DNA from: Trueperaceae bacterium
GTDB lineage: Bacteria; Deinococcota; Deinococci; Deinococcales; Trueperaceae
Assembly: GCA_036381595.1 (NCBI GenBank)
Contig: DASVCN010000014.1
Coordinates: forward strand, 1 to 64,000
Direction: 5' to 3'
DNA: 64,000 nucleotides
The position numbers and the translations under genes are program-made. Shown here piece by piece: positions 28,017 through 40,377 of this stretch. The notes below the pieces were generated by a model. That model searched no databases. It was not told where the DNA came from and saw only the letters and a list, made by a program, of their open reading frames with translations. The number at the start of each line of letters is the position of its first letter. Within the stretch, counting starts at the first letter, position 1.

Positions 28017-28854
28017 GAAGCAGCGCAGGATAATCGGTCAGATAGGCTTCTACCTGCTCATAGGAGTCATCTTCGTCTACCTGATGTTCCCCTTCTACTG
28101 GGCGACGATCTCGGCCCTGAAGACGGAGAACGAACTCATCCGCACGCCCGCGACCTACTTCCCGATCGACCTCACACTGCAGAACTTCATGGCGGTGCTC
28201 AGCAACGAGCGCTTCCTGAGGGGTATCCTCAACAGCCTCATAGTCGCCAGCACGGCAACGGTACTAAGCCTGCTGGTGGGCTCGTTCGCAGGCTTCTCGC
28301 TGGGCAAGATGCGTTTTCGCGGCCGCAGCCCATCCCTCTACGCCATCCTGGCGATGACGATGTTCCCCCAGGTGGCAGTGCTCGCTGGCCTCTACGCCGT
28401 CATCCGCATCCTCTCCATGCCGTCGCTGGTGAGCCTCGTGCTCTCCTACCTGGTGTTCACCCTGCCGTTCACGATCTGGGTGCTCACCGCCTTCTTCAAG
28501 GGCCTGCCCAGCTCGCTCCTGCAGGCTGCCCAGGTCGACGGCGCCACCTTCATGCAGACCTTCTGGCAGGTGCTCCTGCCGCTGACGGCTCCAGCGCTGG
28601 TGACCACCGGGCTGCTGGCTTTCATAAACGCCTGGAACGAGTACCTGTTCGCCCTCACCTTCACCGCCACCGACCCCGACGCTCAGACGGTGCCGGTTGC
28701 CATCGCGAACCTGAGCGGACGGGTGGCACGTCAGGAACCCGTGGGCGAGATCATGGCCGCTGCCCTCATCGTCACGGTCCCGCTGGTCGTCCTGGTGCTG
28801 GTGTTCCAGCAGCGGATAGTGGCCGGCCTCACCGCCGGAGCCGTGAAGGGCTAG
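28009..28854 (+). CDS. Sugar ABC transporter permease (MalG-like)
   Basis: 281 aa, GTG start at 28009 inside the end of the previous permease. Six helices; EAA loop QAAQVDGATFMQTFWQVLLPL; C-terminus VVAGLTAGAVKG. Completes the second importer; again there is no ATPase gene after it. Confidence 0.92.
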   Translation: MTRKQRRIIGQIGFYLLIGVIFVYLMFPFYWATISALKTENELIRTPATYFPIDLTLQNFMAVLSNERFLRGILNSLIVASTATVLSLLVGSFAGFSLGKMRFRGRSPSLYAILAMTMFPQVAVLAGLYAVIRILSMPSLVSLVLSYLVFTLPFTIWVLTAFFKGLPSSLLQAAQVDGATFMQTFWQVLLPLTAPALVTTGLLAFINAWNEYLFALTFTATDPDAQTVPVAIANLSGRVARQEPVGEIMAAALIVTVPLVVLVLVFQQRIVAGLTAGAVKG

Positions 28855-28882
28855 CTCCCCGACTCCTACGGTCGCCCGAGTC

Positions 28883-28903
28883 GAAGGGGCCCGGGCGCCC
28901 TTC
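28883..28903. terminator. Hairpin between convergent permease and acsA-like genes
   Basis: GAAGGG and CCCTTC arms enclose a self-complementary GCCCGGGC-like core, in the 54 bases between the two convergent stops. It could end both transcripts; no clear T-run on either side. Confidence 0.4.
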
Positions 28904-28908
28904 TCACC

Positions 28909-30843
<1,935 letters not shown>

Positions 30844-30923
30844 GTCGATTCTCCTTCCGGTAACCGGATTCTAGCCCGCCTCCGTCGGCTGGCGGGCAAC
30901 GACGGCACGGCAACCTGGGGTCG

Positions 30924-30929
30924 TAGACT
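30924..30929 (+). promoter_or_regulatory. -10 box TAGACT, leaderless start of the ABC exporter
   Basis: TAGACT, 5 bases, GTG at 30935; no Shine-Dalgarno. Confidence 0.55.
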
Positions 30930-30934
30930 GTCGT

Positions 30935-32752
30935 GTGTTTCGTCCCAGCCGCCTTCGCCCTGCAGTGCCGGCAGCCGGTGAACGACAGCGGTTGGACGTC
31001 GGAGAGCTGAGGCGGCTCTTCACCCTTACCGGCCCGTACCGACCGCAGTTGATCGTGGGGATCGTCGCCGTGGCGGTGGCCGGACTGCTCACGCTCGCCC
31101 TCCCGCTGCTGGCCCGCAACCTCTTCAATAGCGCGTTCGCCGCCAGGGGCGCCGTCCAGCGAACCGCCGACCTCGATCTCATCGCCCTGACGCTCCTGGG
31201 ACTGTTCGTCCTCCAGGCGGTGTTCAACTTCCTGCGGGTCTACATGCTCGGACTCGTGGGCGAGGGTGTGGTGGCCGACCTGCGCAAGGAACTGTACGGT
31301 CACCTGCTCGACCTGCCGGTCCCTTTCTTCGACTCGCGCAAGACGGGCGAGATCACCTCGCGGCTCACAGCCGACGTCGCCACGGTTCAGGCAGCGGTGT
31401 CGCAGGGCGTGGCCCAACTCGTCAACCAGGCGGTCACCCTCCTCGGTGCAGCCGTATTCCTGCTGGTTCTTAACGCCAGGCTCACCCTCGTGATGCTCGC
31501 GGTCATCCCCCCGGTGATAATCGCCGGCGCGGTTTTCGGTCGCCGGTTGCGTAGCATCAGCGCCCGTTTCCAGGACCGCGTGGCCGAAGCAAACGCCGAT
31601 GCCGAGGAGGCGCTGGCGGGTATCAGGGTCGTGAAGGCGTTCACCGCCGAGGAGCTCGAGCGGGAGCGGTACGGCAGGTCGGTGGACGGCTCGTTCCAGC
31701 TGGGCCGGGCACGAGCGATGGCCCGGGCGCTGTTCGTGCCCTCGATAATCCTTGCGCTGTTCGCCGGCATCGCTCTCGTGCTCTGGTACGGCGGCCGCCA
31801 GGTGGTCGTGGGCCACCTCGCCCCCGGCGACCTGGTGGCGTTCCTCCTCCTGACTATCTTCGTCGCCGGATCGGTCGGAACCTTCACTACCCTCTACGGT
31901 CAGCTCCAGGAGGCGGCCGGCGCCTCGCGCCGGATCTTCGAACTGCTGGACGAGGAGGGCGAGGAGCTGGGCCGGGCGGCGCGGCAGAAGCCTGCCGCCA
32001 GCGGTCGCGTCGCCTTCGAAGGCGTTTCGTTCACGTACCCCGGGCGCGGCGAAGGGATGGTGCTCGAAGGGATCGATCTGGTGGCCGAAGCCGGCGAGGT
32101 GATCGCCCTCGTGGGCCCTTCGGGGGCCGGCAAGAGTACCCTCGTGTCGCTGCTGCCCCGCTTCTACGAACCGCTGGCCGGACGAATCACGATAGACCGC
32201 CGCGACCTGCGCGAGATGGAGCTGCGCGAGGTCCGCGAGATGCTGGCGATGGTGCCGCAGGAGACCCACCTCTTCTCCGGCACCATCCGCGAGAACATCC
32301 GCTACGGCCGGCCCGGCGCCAGCGACGACGAGGTGATGGGAGCGGCGTCGGCGGCCAACGCGCTCGAGTTCATCGAGGAGTTCCCGGACGGCTTCGAGAC
32401 GACCGTGGGCGAACGAGGTCTCAAGCTGTCCGGGGGTCAACGGCAGCGCATCGCCATCGCCAGGGCGCTGCTCAAGGACCCGCGGATCCTGATCCTCGAC
32501 GAGGCGACCTCGTCACTCGACAGCGAGTCGGAGGCCCTGGTGCAGGCCGCGCTCGAACGGTTGATGGCCGGGCGCACTACCTTCGTGATCGCCCACCGGC
32601 TTTCGACGGTGTTGCGTGCCGACAGGATCGTCGTTCTCGACCGGGGGCGGATCGTGCAGCAGGGAACCCATGCGGCCCTGCTCGGACAACCCGGGCTCTA
32701 CCGCGATTTCTACCAGCGTCAGTTCGACGTGGAGACGATCAGAGGTGGCTGA
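30935..32752 (+). CDS. ABC exporter, fused membrane and ATPase domains
   Basis: 605 aa half-transporter of the MsbA/LmrA type, acting as a homodimer. Six membrane helices lie in residues 30-330, with KTGEITSRLTADVATVQAAV in the typical first-loop position. The ATPase domain has Walker A GPSGAGKST near residue 395, signature LSGGQRQR and Walker B ILDEATSSLD, with the AHRLSTV switch. The substrate (lipid, drug or peptide) cannot be told. GTG start supported by the upstream -10 box. Confidence 0.93.
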   Translation: MFRPSRLRPAVPAAGERQRLDVGELRRLFTLTGPYRPQLIVGIVAVAVAGLLTLALPLLARNLFNSAFAARGAVQRTADLDLIALTLLGLFVLQAVFNFLRVYMLGLVGEGVVADLRKELYGHLLDLPVPFFDSRKTGEITSRLTADVATVQAAVSQGVAQLVNQAVTLLGAAVFLLVLNARLTLVMLAVIPPVIIAGAVFGRRLRSISARFQDRVAEANADAEEALAGIRVVKAFTAEELERERYGRSVDGSFQLGRARAMARALFVPSIILALFAGIALVLWYGGRQVVVGHLAPGDLVAFLLLTIFVAGSVGTFTTLYGQLQEAAGASRRIFELLDEEGEELGRAARQKPAASGRVAFEGVSFTYPGRGEGMVLEGIDLVAEAGEVIALVGPSGAGKSTLVSLLPRFYEPLAGRITIDRRDLREMELREVREMLAMVPQETHLFSGTIRENIRYGRPGASDDEVMGAASAANALEFIEEFPDGFETTVGERGLKLSGGQRQRIAIARALLKDPRILILDEATSSLDSESEALVQAALERLMAGRTTFVIAHRLSTVLRADRIVVLDRGRIVQQGTHAALLGQPGLYRDFYQRQFDVETIRGG

Positions 32753-32766
32753 ACCGTCGCTCGGGC

Positions 32767-33186
32767 CTAGACCAGTTTCGCTTCCAACCTCACGTCGGGG
32801 ACCGCCAACGCTCGCGACACCGGGCACCCCTTCTTGGCCGCTTGCGCCTGCTCCTGGAAGGCGCTCTCGTCGATCCCCGGCGCACTGACCTCGGTGTTCA
32901 GATCGATACGGGTGATGGCGAAGCCCTCGGCGCCTTTCTCGATGTGAACCTTCGCGGAAGTGCGGACCTCTTCGGGCGCGTGACCGGCTCTCTCCAGGTT
33001 GCCTGACAGGGCCATCGAGAAGCAGGCGGCGAAAGCAGCCCCGATCATCTCCTCCGGGTTCGTGCCCTCCCCCTCTTCGAATCGCGACGGGAAGGAGTAG
33101 CGGCCCTCGAAGCCTCCGAATGATGCGGTTCCCTGGCCCTCTCGCAGGCCGCCGCGCCAGATCGCTTTCGCAGAACGTACAGGCAT
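32767..33186 (-). CDS. OsmC-family peroxide reductase
   Basis: 139 aa. The two redox cysteines of the OsmC/Ohr fold are present: Cys55 in AACFSMAL and Cys121 in KKGCPVSRAL. NPEEMIGAAFAACF is the usual central helix. It reduces organic hydroperoxides, a function in line with the oxidative-stress tolerance of the phylum. ATG 33186 follows AAGGGAG; a hairpin lies in the leader. Confidence 0.93.
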   Translation of the reverse strand: MPVRSAKAIWRGGLREGQGTASFGGFEGRYSFPSRFEEGEGTNPEEMIGAAFAACFSMALSGNLERAGHAPEEVRTSAKVHIEKGAEGFAITRIDLNTEVSAPGIDESAFQEQAQAAKKGCPVSRALAVPDVRLEAKLV

Positions 33187-33200
33187 GATCGCTCCCTTCC

Positions 33201-33218
33201 GGTCCGCGGCTGCGGACC
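33201..33218 (-). promoter_or_regulatory. Leader hairpin upstream of the osmC-like gene
   Basis: Seven-bp perfect stem GGTCCGC/GCGGACC with a 4-base loop, ending 15 bases before the ATG and just upstream of the ribosome site. TACACT at 33238-33233 on the minus strand is a possible -10 for this leader. Confidence 0.4.
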
Positions 33219-33338
33219 AGCACAGCTCCCAGTGTACTGAGGCGGGGCCCCTCCGCCCTGCAGTGTAGCGAGGTTTTCGGCCGTTCCGCAGGCCGGCTAC
33301 TGTAGCCGCTCATGAGGCGGCCGGGCCGCGGAGCGGCA

Positions 33339-33344
33339 TAGAGT
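33339..33344 (+). promoter_or_regulatory. -10 box TAGAGT, leaderless start of uvrB
   Basis: TAGAGT, 6 bases (GAGGGA), ATG at 33351. The 6 bases resemble a Shine-Dalgarno but are too close to the start to act as one. Confidence 0.6.
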
Positions 33345-33350
33345 GAGGGA

Positions 33351-35408
<2,058 letters not shown>

Positions 35409-35472
35409 GCCCGTGGGGCGCTCCCACTGACGCTGGTAACGGCCTGCAACCTTCGCGGCACCTCCGCGCGGG

Positions 35473-35478
35473 TATACT
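35473..35478 (+). promoter_or_regulatory. -10 box TATACT before the gene at 35488
   Basis: Perfect TATACT, 9 bases, then GTG at 35488, without a Shine-Dalgarno. No clear -35 box is seen. Confidence 0.55.
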
Positions 35479-35487
35479 TCTCGGGCT

Positions 35488-37032
35488 GTGACAGTCTTGT
35501 CCCCGAGATCGTTGCTTCTGCTCGCGGCGCTCCTGTCGATCCTCGGCGTTCCCGCCCTCGCGCAACCGTACGCGGCTGGCGGCGGCTTCGACCGACCCGT
35601 GGAGATCGCCCGGACACACGGGACGACCCGGGTCGACCTGGCCGGTTCAGGCGGCAGCGCCACTCTGTACTGGTCGGACAACAGCGGCATCTACTCGCGG
35701 GAATTCCCCGGGACCGGCGAGACGGTCCAGATCGTCGAAGGTCGCGGCGTCCGCGAACTGGCCTCCGCCGAGGTCCACGGGAGTGCGGCGGTTGCCTGGG
35801 CCAGGCGTGCGCTCACCAGCACCGAGACCGAACACTGGGTGCGCTGGAGGGGTGAGGAGCGGATGATGCTGGAGGCGCACCAGCCCTACCACCTCAGCCT
35901 GGTCGAAGCTCCCTCCGGACCGGCTCTGTTGATCGCCCGATTCGAAGACGAAGCCGGCGCTAACGTACTCAGGCTGATGAGCTGGAACGGCGACAGCACG
36001 GTGGTGAGACGCAGCGACATTTCACTGGTGCAATACGTGGCCCGGTTCGACGAGCAGGGCGTCGCCCACGTCGCCTGGCTCGAGGGCTTCACGCATCGCG
36101 GCGCTGTCCTGGGGCCGTCGGATGAGTGGCGCGCTTTCGTAACGACCGTTCAGCCGAACGGACAGGTGGGACGGGCGGTCGAACTGGGACTCGCCCGCTA
36201 CCAGGGCAACGAGTCGGAGGTGGCGATCGAGCTCACCCCCGAGGGGGTCCGGGTGCTGTGGCCCGGTCCCGACGGAGAGGTCCTCTACGGCGGCCCCGGA
36301 ATCGAAACGGTGAACGTGGGCCGAGGCTCCCCCGTTGGCATCTCCAGCGACGGCGGAATCTACTGGGCCGGCGATTTCTCGATCCGCCGCCGATTCCTCC
36401 CATCCGGTGAAGAGCCTGTGAACGTGAGCTGGTCGCCCACCACCATCACGCGTGGAGAACTGGTAGAGACCGGCGGTTCGCACTTCCTCGCCTGGTACGG
36501 GCCCACCGTCGGCGGTCTCCGCGTCGTCTACGGCGCAACCGACGCGACACCCTTCCGGCCGGGTCTGCGGGACAGGGTGGCAGCCGCGATGGGGTGGAGT
36601 CCGTGGAACTTCTGGGAGGCGTTCGCCGGCCAGCTCCTCGGCGCGCTCTTCGCCGGAGTGCTGATAGCCATGGTCCTCTCACCACTGCTCTGGGCAGTGG
36701 CCGCGGCGATGGTTCGACTGGAGGCAGCCGCCAACTCGACGATCTCCGGCATCTCCGTGGGGGCCGTGACCCTGCTGGCGATGCTGGCATTCGCCGCGCT
36801 GCGCAGCCGGCTACCGCAACCGATCCACTCCGCCCTCTTCGGTTCGGTGCCGGAACTGGTGATCACCCTCACCCTGGCGGCGCTCCTGACCTGGGCGTTG
36901 CGCAGACGTACCGACAGCGAGCAGCTCATCGGGGTGCTGGGGAGCGCCTGGCTGTTCGTCTTCCTGGGCACGTCCACACTCGCCTTCATCACATTCCAGG
37001 CATGGATGGAGTATTGGACCAGGGTCACCTGA
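35488..37032 (+). CDS. Unknown secreted beta-rich protein with a C-terminal membrane domain
   Basis: 514 aa. I do not recognise a named family. A signal peptide (LLLLAALLSILGVPALAQ) leads to about 340 residues that look extracytoplasmic and built of repeated beta units with recurring Trp and Gly (SATLYWSDNSGIYS, AAVAWARR, VAHVAWLEGF, GGIYWAGDFS, HFLAWYGP), suggestive of a beta-propeller. Residues about 375-514 hold four hydrophobic helices with a short cytoplasmic loop. A sensor or anchored scaffold is possible. It sits between uvrB and cdnL but has its own promoter. Confidence 0.75.
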   Translation: MTVLSPRSLLLLAALLSILGVPALAQPYAAGGGFDRPVEIARTHGTTRVDLAGSGGSATLYWSDNSGIYSREFPGTGETVQIVEGRGVRELASAEVHGSAAVAWARRALTSTETEHWVRWRGEERMMLEAHQPYHLSLVEAPSGPALLIARFEDEAGANVLRLMSWNGDSTVVRRSDISLVQYVARFDEQGVAHVAWLEGFTHRGAVLGPSDEWRAFVTTVQPNGQVGRAVELGLARYQGNESEVAIELTPEGVRVLWPGPDGEVLYGGPGIETVNVGRGSPVGISSDGGIYWAGDFSIRRRFLPSGEEPVNVSWSPTTITRGELVETGGSHFLAWYGPTVGGLRVVYGATDATPFRPGLRDRVAAAMGWSPWNFWEAFAGQLLGALFAGVLIAMVLSPLLWAVAAAMVRLEAAANSTISGISVGAVTLLAMLAFAALRSRLPQPIHSALFGSVPELVITLTLAALLTWALRRRTDSEQLIGVLGSAWLFVFLGTSTLAFITFQAWMEYWTRVT

Positions 37033-37116
37033 TCACCGCCGGTCGGCCGATAGCGCGTGTGGTAACGGAAATCGGGGGCAGGGGCGGCTATGGTACTCTC
37101 TGGGTTGGAGGAACCG

Positions 37117-37608
37117 GTGACATTTCAAGTGGGTGATCACGTCGTGTACCCCTCGCAGGGGGCAGGGCTGGTGCAGGAGAAGACCACGCGGCAGGTGCTC
37201 GGCGAAACGCACGAGTACCTGAAGATCGTGTTCATTCGCGGCGACATGGAGGTTCTGGTTCCGCTCAGGAAGGGGCAGGAGGTGGGTCTCCGCCACACCG
37301 TCGGCAAGGATGAGATCGCCCAGCTCAGCGAAGCGCTTGCCAAGGGCGACCTCTCGCTGCCGAACCAGTGGCCGCCTCGCTACCGCGCGGAGCAGGACAT
37401 CCTCGCTGCCGGCAGCGCCTACGATCTGGCGCGGCTCATAGGCCTGCTCTCGAAGCGTGACATCGAGAAGGGTCTCGCCGCCACCGAGCGCGAGGTGCTC
37501 GAGACGGCGAAGAGCATGCTCGCGAGCGAGTTCGCCGTGGTGCAGGACATCGGCCTGGACGAGGCCGCGAAGCAGCTCGAAGCGATCATCAGCGAAAACG
37601 TCGGCTGA
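37117..37608 (+). CDS. cdnL: CdnL/CarD-family RNA polymerase-binding transcription factor
   Basis: 163 aa from GTG 37117, chosen because GGAGG ends 5 bases upstream and homologues begin at FQVGDHVVYPSQGAGLV; an in-frame ATG at 37090 would add 9 residues. The N-terminal Tudor-like domain binds the RNA polymerase beta subunit; the C-terminal helical domain carries LPNQWPPRYRAEQDILAAGSAYDLARLI, whose Trp wedges the -10 region in Thermus CarD. It stabilises open complexes at promoters. rsmA follows after 4 bases. Confidence 0.93.
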   Translation: MTFQVGDHVVYPSQGAGLVQEKTTRQVLGETHEYLKIVFIRGDMEVLVPLRKGQEVGLRHTVGKDEIAQLSEALAKGDLSLPNQWPPRYRAEQDILAAGSAYDLARLIGLLSKRDIEKGLAATEREVLETAKSMLASEFAVVQDIGLDEAAKQLEAIISENVG

Positions 37609-37612
37609 CCAG

Positions 37613-38440
37613 ATGGGGGGCGCCCTGCACGCGCCCAGCAGCGTGCGCGCGCTGCTCGAGAAGTTCGGGTTGCGGGCAGACAAGTCGTTCGGTCAGAACT
37701 TCCTCGTAGATATCCACGCTCTGCAGGCGATCGTGACGGCCGCGGACCTGACCCGCGACGAAACGGTCCTCGAGGTGGGGCCCGGACTCGGTGTGCTCAC
37801 CCGGGAACTGGCGCTGCGCGCCGGGCGCGTGGTGAGCGTGGAACTCGACCGGCGGCTGCTCGAGCCGCTGAAAGAGACGGTCGGTGACGCCGCCAACCTC
37901 GAACTGCGATTCGGGGACGCCATGACCTTCGACCTCGGTGAGCTCCCCGAAAGGAGTGTGCTGGTCGCCAACCTGCCATACAACATCGCCACCGGCCTGA
38001 TCGTCCGGGCGCTCGAGTCGGGGAGGTTCACAAGGCTGGTGGTGATGGTGCAGAAGGAGGTAGCCGAGCGGCTCACTGCCGCCGCCGGAACCCCGCAGTA
38101 CGGGGCGGTGAGCCTCATGACCCGTCACTTCGCCGAGGCGCGTGTCGTGAGGAACGTCGCTCCCGGTTCCTTCTACCCGCCGCCCGAGGTCACCTCTTCG
38201 ATAGTGCGTCTCGACGTGCGCCCCGAAGCTCGACCCGAGCCGGAGCTTTTCGACCTGGTGAAGGACGCTTTCAGGCACCGCCGCAAGACGCTCGCCAAGA
38301 ACCTGCAGATGGCGGGGTACGAGCGGGAGCGCGTCAACGGTGCGCTCGCCTCACTGGGGCTCGACAGCCGGGTCAGAGGCGAGCAGCTCGACCTGGAAAC
38401 CTACCGCAACCTGCAGAGAGAATTGCATGCCAGGGCGTAG
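37613..38440 (+). CDS. rsmA: 16S rRNA dimethyladenosine transferase RsmA (KsgA)
   Basis: 275 aa from ATG 37613. Dimethylates the two adenines of the 3-prime-terminal 16S hairpin. SAM motif I EVGPGLGVLTREL, acidic VELDRRL, catalytic NLPYNIAT and the C-terminal FRHRRKTLAKNL domain are all present. FGQNFLVD near residue 24 is the family N-terminal signature. It is coupled to cdnL. Confidence 0.97.
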   Translation: MGGALHAPSSVRALLEKFGLRADKSFGQNFLVDIHALQAIVTAADLTRDETVLEVGPGLGVLTRELALRAGRVVSVELDRRLLEPLKETVGDAANLELRFGDAMTFDLGELPERSVLVANLPYNIATGLIVRALESGRFTRLVVMVQKEVAERLTAAAGTPQYGAVSLMTRHFAEARVVRNVAPGSFYPPPEVTSSIVRLDVRPEARPEPELFDLVKDAFRHRRKTLAKNLQMAGYERERVNGALASLGLDSRVRGEQLDLETYRNLQRELHARA

Positions 38441-38459
38441 GTCAAGGGGGCAAATCGGC

Positions 38460-38465
38460 TATACT
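38460..38465 (+). promoter_or_regulatory. -10 box TATACT of the kinase operon
   Basis: TATACT 44 bases upstream of the ATG at 38510. Here there is a proper leader with GAGAGGG before the start, in contrast to the leaderless genes. The -35 is weak. Confidence 0.5.
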
Positions 38466-38509
38466 TGCGCAAGCGCTAATCGGATACCTACCGACGTCGG
38501 AGAGGGTAG

Positions 38510-39454
38510 ATGTGTAAGTTTTTCGTTGTCGGCGACGCCACCGTCGACCAGATGTATTTTGTTGATGAACTCCCGGAGCCCGGAGGAGAGGTCACCGCGC
38601 TGAGAGCGGTCATGGAGCCTGGTGGTGCCGGCGGCACCATCGCGACCGCCCTGGCGAGGATGGGCAACCCGGTGAAGATCGCGACCAGAGTCGGCACGGG
38701 TCCGTTCTCCGAGCTGGCCCTGATGAACATGCGAGCGGCCAAAGTAGATACGTCGATGATCCAGGTCGACGAACGGCTGCAGACATCGAGCGTGACACTC
38801 CTGATCACCCCCGATACGCAACGAACGATGATCTCGGCCGCGGGCGCTTCCCGCTACCTCGACTCGGCGGCTCTGACGCAGGCCGACCTCGAGGAGTGCG
38901 ACGCGCTGATCATGAGCGCCTACAGTCTCGTCGCCGGGCGGCAGCGCGAGTACGCGGTGAGAGCGCTCGAGTACGCCTCGAAGGCGAACGTCACCACTTT
39001 CATAGACATGGGCTCGGGCGCCGTGAACGCCCTGCGTGACCGGCTCATCGGACTGGTGCGGGAGGTCGACTACCTGCTGATGAACGAGCGGGAGCTCTAC
39101 ACCCTGACCGGCGAGAGCTCGATTTCCGACGCCGTTTCGGGGCTTCGTACCCACGGCATCGAACGCGTGATCGTCAAGGTGGGCGAGATGGGCTCGATCG
39201 TCATCACTCCGGAACTCACCGAGCTGATCGAGGCGTTCGAGGTGGACGGTGTGGTCGACTCTACCGGCGCCGGCGACTACTACACGGCCGCGTTCGCCCA
39301 CGCGATCATGCGGGGCGACGACCTCCTGCATGCCGCCCGGCTCGGCAACATCGCCGGCGCCCTCAACACCACCATGGTAGGTGCCCAGAGCTACCCGATA
39401 ACTGCGGAGGAGCTCGACAGTCACGCCGAAGAACTCGAAGCAGTGCAGGGTTGA
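38510..39454 (+). CDS. PfkB/ribokinase-family carbohydrate kinase
   Basis: 314 aa. The N-terminal VVGDATVDQMYFVDELPEPGG and PGGAGGTIATALARMG match signature 1 of the family; signature 2 DSTGAGDYYTAAFAHAI near residue 250 holds the catalytic Asp. LLMNERELYTLTG is the usual pre-signature segment. It phosphorylates a sugar or nucleoside; the substrate cannot be fixed by eye. First of three tightly coupled genes: its TGA overlaps the TTG start of the peptidase. Confidence 0.9.
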   Translation: MCKFFVVGDATVDQMYFVDELPEPGGEVTALRAVMEPGGAGGTIATALARMGNPVKIATRVGTGPFSELALMNMRAAKVDTSMIQVDERLQTSSVTLLITPDTQRTMISAAGASRYLDSAALTQADLEECDALIMSAYSLVAGRQREYAVRALEYASKANVTTFIDMGSGAVNALRDRLIGLVREVDYLLMNERELYTLTGESSISDAVSGLRTHGIERVIVKVGEMGSIVITPELTELIEAFEVDGVVDSTGAGDYYTAAFAHAIMRGDDLLHAARLGNIAGALNTTMVGAQSYPITAEELDSHAEELEAVQG

Positions 39455-40377
39455 CGAGCGAGTTGAGTCGCCGACACCTTCTCATCGCTTGCCTGTTGTG
39501 CCTCCTGGCTTCTGGCGCCGTCGCTCAGGGCAACTACGCGGAACGATTCGAGCGGGCCTGGAGCCTGGTCGCGGAGCGCTACTGGAGCCTCGAGGAGATC
39601 GACTGGCAGGCGGTGGGCGAAGAGTACCGCGACGACGCCGTCGGCGCAGCCAGCGAGGACGAGTTCTACGACGTGCTGGAGCGGATGTACGAGGAGCTCG
39701 ACGACGACCATTCGGTGTTCGTGCCACCCGAGCGGGTCGCGGAGATTCGCGAGGAGTACGGTGACCTCCCTTGCCTGCCGGTGCTGGCCCAGAGCGATCC
39801 GAACGCGAACATCGGCCGTGTGAGTTTCCGGCTCATCGGCCAGGTGGGCTACCTGAAGGTTCCGGACCTGGCCTCTCCGTGGATCGCCGCGGACACGCGG
39901 GACGTGGTAGGCACGCTGGTATCGGCCGGCGCCGATTCGTTGATCCTCGACCTGCGCGGGAACCCCGGCGGCCGGCTCGTCGAGATGATGCAGCTGGCCG
40001 GGATCTTCACGCGCGGCTTCCTCTGGCGGGTGGTGACCCGCTGGTCGCTGCCCATCCCCTATCCCGCCATCGGCGCCGTCGAAACCGAACTGCCGCTGGC
40101 GATACTCACCGACGGCCGGGTCAACAGCGCCGCCGAAGGCTTGGCCGGTGCCCTCCAGCAGGCCCAGAGGGCCGTTATCGTAGGCGAGCCGACCGCGGGC
40201 AACGTCGAGGCGGTTCTCCCCTTCTGCCTGCGCGACGGCTCCCAGGCGTGGATAGCTACCGGGGTGCTGGCCCCTATCGGCGCGCCAACCTGGGAGGGAG
40301 AGGGCGTCAAACCCGACATACCCGCGGACGCCGACGAAGCGCTCGAAGCCGCTCTGCGCTACCTGCGAGGGATGTGA
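39451..40377 (+). CDS. Secreted S41-family peptidase with an altered base residue
   Basis: 308 aa. TTG start at 39451, overlapping the previous stop by 4 bases (a second TTG at 39463 is possible). Signal peptide LLIACLLCLLASGAVAQ. The S41 core has VGYLKVPDL, DSLILDLRGNPGG and DGRVNSAAEGLAGALQQA, with Ser226 at the nucleophile position. At +25, where C-terminal processing peptidases have the catalytic Lys, there is Asn251 (GEPTAGNVE). So it is not a classical Ser-Lys enzyme; it may use another residue, as tricorn/IRBP-type S41 members do, or be inactive. The recognisable PDZ domain of CtpA is missing or very short. Confidence 0.85.
   Translation: MTSELSRRHLLIACLLCLLASGAVAQGNYAERFERAWSLVAERYWSLEEIDWQAVGEEYRDDAVGAASEDEFYDVLERMYEELDDDHSVFVPPERVAEIREEYGDLPCLPVLAQSDPNANIGRVSFRLIGQVGYLKVPDLASPWIAADTRDVVGTLVSAGADSLILDLRGNPGGRLVEMMQLAGIFTRGFLWRVVTRWSLPIPYPAIGAVETELPLAILTDGRVNSAAEGLAGALQQAQRAVIVGEPTAGNVEAVLPFCLRDGSQAWIATGVLAPIGAPTWEGEGVKPDIPADADEALEAALRYLRGM

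Noticed and set aside
33240-33350. Radiation/desiccation response motif before uvrB (also checked before ruvB)
   Set aside because: No palindrome resembling the Deinococcus 17-bp motif is visible in either upstream region.
35413-35427. Small hairpin GTGGG/CCCAC after uvrB as a terminator
   Set aside because: Only a 5-bp stem with no T-run; not distinguishable from chance at this GC content.
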